From contig OU452228.1 of NCBI GenBank assembly GCA_911728455.2, forward strand, positions 14,894,104 through 14,958,103: a stretch of DNA of 64,000 nucleotides. The letters run 5' to 3'. The notes beneath the pieces are model-generated. The model worked only from the letters and a program-made list of their open reading frames with translations. It was not told where the DNA came from and ran no database searches. Source of the DNA: Marthasterias glacialis (Eukaryota; Echinodermata; Asteroidea; Forcipulatida; Asteriidae). The position numbers and the translations under genes were made by a program. Shown here one piece after another: positions 54,766-64,000 of this stretch. Each line of letters begins with the position of its first letter. Position 1 is the first letter of the stretch.

Positions 54766-57103
54766 GTCCAGTGGCCTCAGCCGTCAGAATTCAGCAGCGC
54801 CTTGAGATTGTGGGCCAGGATCCCGATTGTCTGAGCTGTCCTAATTCCAAATAGACGGCTCCCGTTACCGAATCTCTGATTTTACACGCCGACCTTATAC
54901 GGTATCGTATTCATTTGATTATTTCTCCAATACAGGTCGGCGGAGATGGCCGGTGGAATTACTGCATAATGTCAAGGTCAACGTCATTTTCACCCGAGCT
55001 ATTTGTCTCACAACCCTTCTTCTGAAAGCATTGCGTACCGAACCGCGCTAGATCACACACGGGAAACTATTCAGACTACTGTGTTGGCCCTCCTCCTTAA
55101 TTCGCTTTACGAGGCCAGAACCTTGATTATTTTTGTCTTGGCTTGCAAAATATCATACGCTACTGCAATTGCCGTGTTATTATCTCAACTATTTCAGGCA
55201 GAAATTGCGATAATTGTCTTTTAATGGACAGCAATGTGTAAACAATCCCCTCTTAGCGGTAGCCTAATAAGACCGTGTAGCCTAAGACTTTGTAAACACC
55301 AAAATGGTATTTAAAAGACCGAAGGGAATAATGACAAGACCGTAAGAAGAACGCGGGAATCCGTTAGCGTTGTCTGATACAAAGACATTTCGTACGCTAG
55401 TGTAAAATTCAAGTTCGCGAGAAAAAAAAATAGTGAGAAGAAAAAAATAAAAATAAAAAAAGCATCGAAACCGCCCTATAGAACAAACTAAATTAATATT
55501 GCATTCCTGTCCACCGAGAAAGAACGTTATTCAATTCAGTTCAATATTCAATTCAAACTGACATTTATTTACATACTAATTTGCGGAATAACAGACATTG
55601 TGAACAATAATTTTAACATTAAATACAATGAAACCATAGAGAAAATGTAATTGCAAAATGTGTATGATGGATGCACCTTCTTGAAGACGATGCTTGCGGT
55701 GAGATACATGATGGACAGACAGACACAGAACAGTAACAAGAACACCCATTTTTGTCGACCCGGCAAATCGAGGACTCCCCATTGTTCTCCCATTGTTTGG
55801 ACTTTTTTTTAGTGACGTCCCCTTTAGTTTTGTACATGAAAGGTAAGCGAGGACGTCGTTAAAACAAACAAACCCCGTCATTGAAAAACACATTTGCTGA
55901 GAACCGATTTAGAGACAAGCGACGTTTAATAATAATAAATTAAATAATACACAAATGTTCATAAGGGAATGACCTTACCCTTGGGTAATAAACCGTCCCT
56001 AGGGAATTGTGGTTTATTGAAGCGTAGCGCAAAACAAACCCCTGTTACGTATAGTTATGAAGGCCGTATCCTAATTGGCGGTTACGGCGACGCGGCTACG
56101 GCCGCTGAGGGTGTTGTTATGTATGTCTTATACTTCAACGCAAGATGGCGCAGAAATCCAACCGTGTCCAATACGGACACGGCTTCAAACCGACCTTCCC
56201 CCGTGATCTACGGAGGAAGGACATGACTGTGTATACAAACTGTAGTCAGGGTTTCAGATCTAGGTACCATACGTTTTTTGTTGATTGAATGAAATTGAAG
56301 GAAGGGATTGTGATGAGGAAAATGTTTCCTGTTTATTTTTTTTTCAATTGTATTTTGTTATGACTCCATCGCATTCACTGCACGTTCTTTTATGTCACAT
56401 AGTTAATGGCGTAATTGCAGAGCCTTGGCCGTGGACTTGATTGGAAACCAAAGCATAACAAAATATTATATGGTACTCAAAGGGATCATTAATATAATAC
56501 TGCATACTAAAATTATATTTTCATAATTGACTCTGTTCTAGCATGGACGTTAGTCTTCTTTGAAAATTCTCATGCAATAAAATTCAAGCAGATGGTGTAA
56601 ACAATGATTGAATTGTGTCTTCCCAAACTCATTGTACAGTTCAACCATTCCCGTTGAAACCCCCAATTTTTTCAAATGTTTTGTCATATGTATATATATT
56701 ATTCGGTTTGTATTCAGACTAATTAATGTTACTGTTCTATCAATATTGAGTGTCTACTCAATACACCCTTTACACTGAAGAACAAAGTAATTCCTCAAAA
56801 TGAAGCAGAATATTTTAGATCAATGTTCTCCCAGATCAGGGGTTTTCAATATGGCTTTTCCCCGGGCTTCTAGCATGTAACTTTGTAGTTGGAACAGGAA
56901 CAAGAAATTGCCGAACACGCAAAACTTTATCACATTTTCAATGTTTGTATCTACATTGAAAACTGAACTCCGATTTGTCAGTTTATTTCTTTTGACCCAC
57001 CCACCCACAATTTCGAAATTGTTAAGTATTTATTCTTCAGAATGGCCCCATACACAATGTGATACTGTCTACTTTGCTGTGTAGATTGTTCTTATGAGAA
57101 CTA
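54766..57103. other. Gene-free stretch
   Basis: A-rich block at 55420-55465, (TA)n near 56691-56700, and a GC-rich GGCGGTTACGGCGACGCGGC patch near 56075-56115 that may be a decayed palindromic element. No gene recognised. Confidence 0.45.
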
Positions 57104-57310
57104 GTCCTGCTATTTATCTACTGCCGCAGAATAGATTAGGAATTGAAAGACTACCGATTTTAGATAAGAAGTCGTCCTGCTTTTGATCTACTGCCGCGGA
57201 GTAGTATCGGGAATCGAGAGGCTACCAAGTTCAATAAAAACTCATCCTGCTATTCATCTACTGTCACGGAGAAGATTCGAAAAAACCGGGAGACTACTCG
57301 GTTCATACTT
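57104..57310. repeat. 70-bp tandem repeat, 3 units
   Basis: TCCTGCT occurs at about 57104, 57174 and 57244. Each unit holds TCCTGCTATTTATCTACTG, CCGCGGAGTAGAT-like, GGAATTGAAAGACTACC and TTAGATAAGAA-like blocks with many substitutions. Confidence 0.88.
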
Positions 57311-57489
57311 TGTCATATAATGTCAATTTCCTCGCAGTTAATAAACATTTCTTCTCCATGTTCATTTATTCGAACAGGTGCCAGACTTGTTTTCCCTTCC
57401 AGCCTCGCTTTGATTACAAGACAAAAAAGATGTTCACACCGTTATAAAGGTATGTAATAACAATGTCAATCATTGATATATGATATAAT
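57311..57489. other. Short spacer
   Basis: Nothing recognised. Confidence 0.5.
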
Positions 57490-57670
57490 GTTGGGAATAA
57501 CCAGTGTCATTAGTCATTCCAACTAGTAACGTGACTAGAGTTATAGTTAGACGTTCAATGACTAATTGCGAAAAGTCGCTTGACTAATACATTAGTCGTA
57601 TCAGGCATGATCGTATCTTGGTCATCTGACTATTCCAGGTAGTCAGAATCTTGACTAAATACATTTGTCA
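57490..57670. repeat. TTAGTCA-rich degenerate repeat
   Basis: Repeated CATTAGTCAT, GACTAGAG, TGACTAAT and TTGACTAAATAC words in both orientations, like the interior of 47877-48156 but without clear ends. Likely a decayed relative. Confidence 0.5.
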
Positions 57671-60249
57671 TCACCATACAAACAGTAACTAACTTAGGCC
57701 AGGCGCACGGGACATTGGATGGACCAACTTCTTTTAGTTAAATTGACTAAATTATTTTTCGGACTGTACTGAATAAGGACGAGTGTCTTCCAACTTAAGA
57801 TTGTAAAATGCATCTCATTAAAGAGGACGGGGAGGGAACACGGACATAGCAGCTGTAGCAAATTGGATAAATACCTGTTCACATTAAGTTTTAAATTCGT
57901 AGAATTGAACTATACCAGTAGCGGGTGTGTTCAAACTCGTTAAAATTAGATTAACTGCGCTACAACAGGTGGTTTATTGATGTAAATATGGTCTTCATAT
58001 ATTTTTTCTATGGTATCCCCGCATATTGAGGCAAAAAAAAGTACACGATATTGACAACTTGACTTTAGTTAAGTGAATCTAATACATACCGGAGCCCAGG
58101 GCATACAGCCTCATAAGTACATTAAATTTAGGGCAAACGTGACTGCAGTGTGATGCTATGGTCGTGTCTCTCATCCCTTTCTAGTGAGCGAGGCATATAG
58201 TCAAATTTCCATTCTTTCTTTTCTTGTTTCTTGTTATCTTCTTGTGGATTGGTCTGTTGAAACAAGCACTTAGCTATCCCAATGGATTCTGCTTGTTTTT
58301 CTTGGGGTGCTCCTTAATGCGAGCAGGTCATTAAAATATATATATATTTAAAAAAAAGTATCTGTAGGGACGTGCAAAATTAAGCAATTCGACCTATACA
58401 GTAGTTGGCGTACAATATTCACAGTCATTCCGTATACACTCTACCCCAAAGGCAATGCTCAGCTGCAACGTGGATGGTGTTGGATGTGACAAAGTCAATA
58501 AATATTCAGGTTCGTGGTTGGGGCGTCGGACACAGTGTAAAGAAAACCGATATCTGGATCTGTGGTACACCCACTACCTCCTCGGAGGGTTTTTAAAACT
58601 GAGCCAGATAATAGGTGTAGTGGGTAAAGATAAGAAGTTCAAAAGGGAGCCGTGCGTGGGAAAAAGTGGAGGGAAAGCAGTCCTTGTGCATGCTGTAGGT
58701 GCACAGACCTTTTTTTTTGAACTGGAAAAAGACCTGTAACCAGACCAACTATTTCTTCTGACTCACGGATGCCCGTGAAGTTTATCAGGAGCAACTTTAA
58801 ACAGTTTTTTGCGGCACAACCATAGAAAGCGGCCTCTGTCTGTGAGAGAAGAGGCCTTAAAAAGAAGTCGATAAATAGACACAAAGGGAAAAAAGACAGG
58901 ATGTTGTATACAAAAGCTTGAGATCACCCCCCTTCCTTAGCCCCTTTCTAACCCCTTCAAGAACGGAGTGTTAGGTAGCGGGAAAAATCAATTTGTGGAC
59001 GTGTTTATAAAGGTTTTAAAATTAACAAAATCTACGAGCAAAATAATAACAATGCAGTACGTGCTGTTCACAATGACTGGCGCTTTCAAACAACCTGCAG
59101 AAAATTGCAACGTGTGCACACTCATAAAATAGCTCGAGTAGGCCTCTAACGGTGAAAAGGTGTCATATTTTGTAACAAAAACCCGGATTGTACTACATTC
59201 TGAGCTGTGAATTGAGCTGTTGGCGCATTAAATGAGAGATCGTAATGGGATACTTTAAGCATAGGCGTTAGCAGTACAGTGCATCGGCCTTGTTTTTTTG
59301 CTCTCCGCCTGTGGACTTTTATGTTCGTGAAGTAATATTGTTCTTGTTTTTTATTTAATATAATGTAACTGAAGAGAGGTTGGGTGTTAAACGAGTCTGG
59401 CCCCAGTTTTGGTGCAATGATTATCAGCGACAACTTGCGATTAGAAGCCATTTTCGATGCCCCCCCCCCCTCAAAAAAAGAAGAAAAAAAACCCGCAGGT
59501 GCTTACGCAGGGTGCCAGACTAGACTGCACATTGGGCCGTGCTACGTTTGGACCGGGAAATGGCACCCAGCAACCACGTGACCAAAGAAACCTGGTCCCT
59601 CCATGTCGCAACTCTCTTGATACACAGCTCTGGGTGGATGCATAAGGGGATGCGACAACAATGGTGGTTGGTATTATCGTCGGACCCCGCCCCCTCCTGC
59701 CCCCAACTCACGTACCATCAAAGCAACCGGTAATACATGAAAATGTATTACTGCTCTGAACACTCGTTTATTATGGATATCGCTCACAGGTTCAGCTTAC
59801 AATTTAAAGACTGTATATTAAGATTGTACACTTAGATTGCCACCATCTTTGTACCAGATGAAGTAGTTGTTGCTACGAAAGCTCATGCAGGTTTTTGTAT
59901 TTAGTCAAATCTTTAAGTGATATACAACTTTACACTATTCTTGTTGTTTCTATCTATCAGTCTACGAGACGAATGCGGCTACCTCAAGTTCAGCTTTGCG
60001 AGCTGAATATTCTGCTGAACCATAATTGCTCTTTTAAAATTAGTAATCAACTCTTGTTCTGTACGAAATTGCAGGCTGTCCCAGGATGTGGAAAAACACC
60101 CTCCGATAACCACCTCGTATTCTCAAAAACATTTCATGGTTTTACATGAAATTGATGTGTTTGGGGCTCTGCCTGCAAGCCATGTCATTTGAGCACTATA
60201 GGCAAGACATACCAATTTTATCAGAGTCCAAACATTGGGTTGTTGAGAT
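57671..60249. other. Gene-free stretch
   Basis: C10 near 59461 followed by an A/G-rich run. Several frames of 60-100 codons (58455-58739, 59146-59451, 59895-60149) with no recognised motif. No repeat recognised. Confidence 0.45.
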
Positions 60250-60367
60250 GTTTTTTTTTTTATTTTTGGGGGGTGGGGGGATGATGCATGTGGGACAAAA
60301 ATAATATAGCCAGCACCTTGGGCGGATCCATATTTTTGTTTAACTTTTTTTTAAATTTATTTATTTT

Positions 60368-60398
<31 letters not shown>

Positions 60399-61010
60399 GG
60401 GGGGGGGAGCTAAGAATCAAAAACTTTTTTTTGGTACTACAAATTACCACGAAATAATAAAATGGTGTGAAACGCAACTTACATAATCAAGCCCTTACAA
60501 CGTGGGGTCCGGGCCAGCTTAAGGGCCCCTCGGGAAAACTTTTGATTCTAGATGCTCTTTGGTGCAATCTGAGGCGATTCCAGGCCACACCCCTTTCGAA
60601 TTTAAGCAAACAATTTTAAGGAGTCAAATGAGAATTCCACTTGACTGGTTCACTCTTGCGGTCTTATAAATTTCGTTATGTACTCAGGGGAGCTATCTGG
60701 CCATTTTATGAGGGACATGATTGGTTGCTTGGGGCACAGGCATCTTCAAATAAAGACAACTTCATTCATTTTAACTTTAGGGAATTCGTGGGCTCAAGCA
60801 ATAGGCTAGAAATGCAACTGTTAAAAAAACCCATAAACCCTTACATAATATTGGTACGACCATGGCCGTACCGGTCGTACCGCCTCTAAGGGCCTTACAG
60901 TGATGAGTAGGAAATGAGGGGACACATGGGGGACTCCTTACCCTCTCCCCATCTCACTCTGTCTCATCCTTTCATTAAAAAAAAAATGTTTTTAAACGAT
61001 TTTTTTAAAA
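60250..61010. repeat. Low-complexity T/G-rich region
   Basis: T10, G-rich tract, T-run of about 29 bases at 60370-60398 followed by G8, and A9 near 60979. A small hairpin with arms GGTACGACC and GGTCGTACC sits at 60853-60881. The GGGCGGATCC near 60332 and the CCCCTGCCGGACCC near 61165 may be hAT-like ends of one element, uncertain. Confidence 0.6.
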
Positions 61011-61123
61011 TTTTAATTAATTAATTAATTAATTAATTAATTAATTAATTAATTAATTAATTAATTAATTAATTAATTAATTAATTAATTAATTAATTAA
61101 TTAATTAATTAATTAATTAATAA
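61011..61123. repeat. (TTAA)n microsatellite
   Basis: About 27 perfect TTAA units. Self-complementary, so able to form cruciform or slipped structures. Also a dense target for TTAA-specific transposons, though none has inserted here. Confidence 0.97.
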
Positions 61124-61507
61124 TTACTTAATTTTTTGGGGGGCGGCTACAGCTCCCCTAGCCCCCTGCCGGACCCACCAATGAGAACAGTCTGGAAATG
61201 GGGATTTAAAAGGCAAAAATCCAGCTTAGATAGTTAGGGACGCATGCTCGTCCATTGATTCATTATGCTCCCACTCATGGAATAGCCGTTTGCATTTCAG
61301 CACTGCCTCGTTAATGTGATAATTTTGCCTCTCCAACCAGCATCTTTTAGCAAAATTTATTATTCTTGGTCTTGGTATAACTCCACCACCAGTTACTTCT
61401 CCGCTTACTTTTAATTTCACCTTCATGTTTACATTTTATTTATCCATGAGTCACTTGTTACACTTTATTTTGCCATGTATTTCCATGATTTACTGCAGTG
61501 ACGTTGG
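61124..61507. other. Gene-free stretch
   Basis: GC-rich edge (GGCGGCTACAGCTCCCC) then unique sequence. No gene. Confidence 0.45.
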
Positions 61508-61795
61508 CATGTTGTTGCAAACCGCGCTGGTTGGCAGGGACGGTCAAATGTAGCAAAACATTCAAATCTTGTTGACAGACGTTGTGACGAATGTCAACAT
61601 TTCTGCAATCTTTCTATTTAAAGAAAATACATCCCATTATTGGTTGGTTTGTTTCCAACAAATTCGAAACATTCTTTTGAATTTTGTGTAACATCTTTAC
61701 AGGCTGTGGTTATCTGTTCTTGCCTTGCATTGGTTGGCAAAAACTCGGGCTGTGACGTTGCAAAAGAAGGGCCTATTCTATAAGGAGCTGACCTC
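61508..61795. repeat. Dispersed repeat of unknown class, copy B
   Basis: Collinear with 9128-9445 from AAACCGCGCTGGTTGGC to AAAAACTCGGGCTGTGACG and GTTGCAAAAGAA. Lacks about 20 bases relative to copy A. The same orientation and boundaries in both copies support a true element about 300 bp long. Confidence 0.8.
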
Positions 61796-61954
61796 CTTGC
61801 CACAATCCCGCAACCGACTTTTTACTTCCTAAATTTTGCAAGTTCTTGCCTAGGTATGGATTGTCGCACCCTGAACAACTGTTCTTTAAAAAAAAATCAC
61901 TTTGGAAAGAAGTATAAACTTAATCATACTATATTTTGATTTAATTTATGGTGT
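61796..61954. other. Short spacer
   Basis: Nothing recognised. Confidence 0.5.
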
Positions 61955-62160
61955 ATGTGTCACGGCTAAGCGGTCGTTGGCATGGCATTCAAGTTCTGTT
62001 GTTATAGTGTAGGGTCTGACCATTATACAGGTCATGTAACCCTGAGCAAGACGCTTAACTATAATAGCTCATTGGCTTTATATCCGTACATAAGGTCACT
62101 GCATCAAAGTAGAAGTACAACAACCAGTTTTAGTATTATTTTTTGTTGGGTGCGAAGGTC
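61955..62160 (+). mobile_element. Degenerate tRNA-derived SINE
   Basis: A-box-like CACGGCTAAGCGGTCG, a lost B box, then the body block CCTGAGCAAGACGCTTAAC and TATAATAGCTCATTGG. Older and more diverged than the copies at 735 and 49825, closer to the split copy at 11205. Confidence 0.6.
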
Positions 62161-64000
62161 AAATGTCAATTTCAAATGACCTTTGCTTGCTTCATGCTTT
62201 ATGACACCTGAGCATGTAATTACCGTCATCCCATTTTGTTTTAATAAATTACGCTTAGAAAATGCAGTAATAGTTGCACAGCCGGATTTTTAGCGGGTTC
62301 AAAAAAAACAACAACATTTTTTTGAATGTTTTTCTCTGGACGAATTTTGACAACGAATGTTTTGATTTTTTTGTCTCTGAACAAATTTTGACAGATGCTA
62401 CTGTTTTGCAACGAGAAACGTACAAACACTTTCGCATACGACACGGACAATGCACAAAATTACATACCATGGAACATTGTGGCTTATGGACGTGAGATAA
62501 CGTCTGGATCCCAACACTCATTTCATTTGAAGTTTTGAATGAATTATACACCACTAATAATTGGCGGATTCTTCACCGTGCAGAAGCAAAAGCTTACAAC
62601 CCTCTCGAATCTATAAAATATAATTATTTTAAATTTAAATCTAAATTTTCGGATCAAAATGGCCAGACACCGGTCCATACAATCTTTAAAAACACATGTA
62701 ACCTAAAATAACAAAGCGTTTCTGTAAAAGCTACACTAACCGTAATTTAGCAACCCGTAACTGACCGTAATTTCACAGTTTTTCTTAGCCAGCCAGCTAC
62801 TTGCCATAAATTGACCGGGAAAATTTTCATAGTGTTTTTCAATGACTTGATCACCAATGACTTCGATATATTTAGGTGGTTTTTCCCTGCCTTTCTGTGC
62901 TGTCTGTATCAATCTCTGTTTCAATTTCATCCGGTCATGTGAAATTGAAGTTGAAATTGCTGCTTTACCTTTTGGTAGATGTGATGGGAATAATCATATT
63001 ACTCAGAACGTATTGTCAAGCAAACGAGATACTCTTCCTTCTGATATTGTGTGTGCATTAATGTACGAGATTGGGGATTATTTAAAAACCAGAGGGTTAG
63101 TGTTACGGTGGCCTTGAAGTGGCAAAGATGTAGCTTATTTGTATTATCGTATAATTTATTTATATATTATTTGTATTAGGGTGTGCAGTTGTGTTTGTGA
63201 TATCACATAGCCCCCCTCCCGCAATGTGCCGAGAAGTTTCTTTGCACTAGAAATTTGTCAAGACACTGCAAACTGTAACATTACTTGCCCAGATGTATTT
63301 GTGTGTGTCTGTGATATGTTCCCTCATGGACACCGTAGGTTATTTCATACACCATACACGACTATTTTCAAAAGGAGCAAAATTTGGTAACACGTTAATA
63401 TTAAATAGCAACCGTGTGTGCCTACATCAGTCAAGGGTAACCAATGTAATTATCGTACTACTGGGGAAAACTATACTTGCATTATTTACCATACAATGAA
63501 ACCATCTACTCACATCCAGTGCAGTTCCGCAAGATAAACCTTTAAGATCCTAGTTTGCTTTTTTTTTTATCCATTAAGCCATGGGCATGACCTTGAAAGA
63601 AAAAAACGATACCCGCAGGCCTGCGTAAAAGTAACAATACCAAATTTCCCAATAAATTATGGCTGAATGAAATTGATTGTCCGCCTCTTAAGTACGGCCA
63701 TTGTCTGTAATTCAAAGGTACGTTAGTTACATAAGCTCAGCCAATGAAGATTTTTATTATTATTATTATTTTTTATGCACGCGAATCTGCTGTGAGAAAA
63801 ATTCGCAAAAAGGGAAACACACTCCCGTTCCCATATGCAACTGACATCAAGTTAAATTGTATCGCTAACAGGGGCTCGTTTTGGCGACATGTTTGAGCTT
63901 CGGTCACTGGTGAAGTGTTTTTACGGGTTCGGTTCAGCCGCGGTGACGCAGCTGTTCCGACCAAACCGTAACCGAGTCGTTGGTTTGGTTATACAGTCTT
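62161..64000. other. Gene-free stretch to the window end
   Basis: No recognised gene. (ATT)n near 63752-63770. Frames of 60-99 codons on both strands have no motif. A gene could begin beyond the edge. Confidence 0.45.

Noticed and set aside
61011-61123. CRISPR-like or origin-like structured array
   Set aside because: It is a plain (TTAA)n microsatellite with no spacers; no CRISPR array exists anywhere in the window.

Overview
This 64 kb window looks like intergenic DNA from a marine invertebrate deuterostome, most likely an echinoderm and perhaps a sea star. The sequence is AT-rich and shows no bacterial gene packing, operons or ribosome-binding sites. It carries tRNA-Leu-derived SINEs of a kind I associate with echinoderms and other invertebrate deuterostomes, many small palindromic DNA transposons, and a decayed non-LTR retrotransposon. 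The organism call is an inference from repeat style and one receptor gene, not a database match.

Only one convincing host gene is visible: an intact single-exon class A (rhodopsin-family) GPCR of 395 residues at 5058-6245 (+). It has all the expected landmarks except the TM6 toggle-switch tryptophan, which is leucine. One weak exon candidate (about 48872-49111, minus) ends at a textbook splice donor but overlaps a long hairpin, so its coding status is doubtful. Nearly all other open frames are short, or are open only because they lie in tandem repeats.

The rest is repeats. Non-LTR elements are a 5'-truncated CR1/Jockey-group LINE (about 34450-36960, minus) with all reverse-transcriptase motifs, and a small L2/CR1-like 3' fragment (about 41470-41830, minus). 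SINEs or pieces of them lie at 735-1105, 11205-12410, 16210-16425, 26705-26765, 49825-50225 and 61955-62160. DNA-transposon-like MITEs include two TTAA-target families, a TA-target CACTGCAAAA family, a TA-target CACTCTAAAA family built from GGGTCA palindromes, a hAT-like family with CAGYGGCGTAACTA ends, a TA-like CTCTCT family present as an inverted pair, and several singletons. Tandem arrays include (CAAG)n, (TACAA)n, (TTAA)n, a 24-bp and related 40-bp array, a 32-bp array, and units of about 70, 90 and 145 bp.

Two clear nested insertions give relative ages: a TTAA-target element inside a SINE, and a small element with TAGCCTTG ends and a 9-bp duplication inside a GGGTCA-type MITE. I found no operon, CRISPR array, defence island or other multi-gene system. 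The signals most worth a second look are the nuclear-receptor-like palindromes carried by the GGGTCA family, a hammerhead-like motif inside a dispersed repeat, the exon/hairpin conflict, the shared core of the 24/40-bp arrays, and the atypical GPCR.
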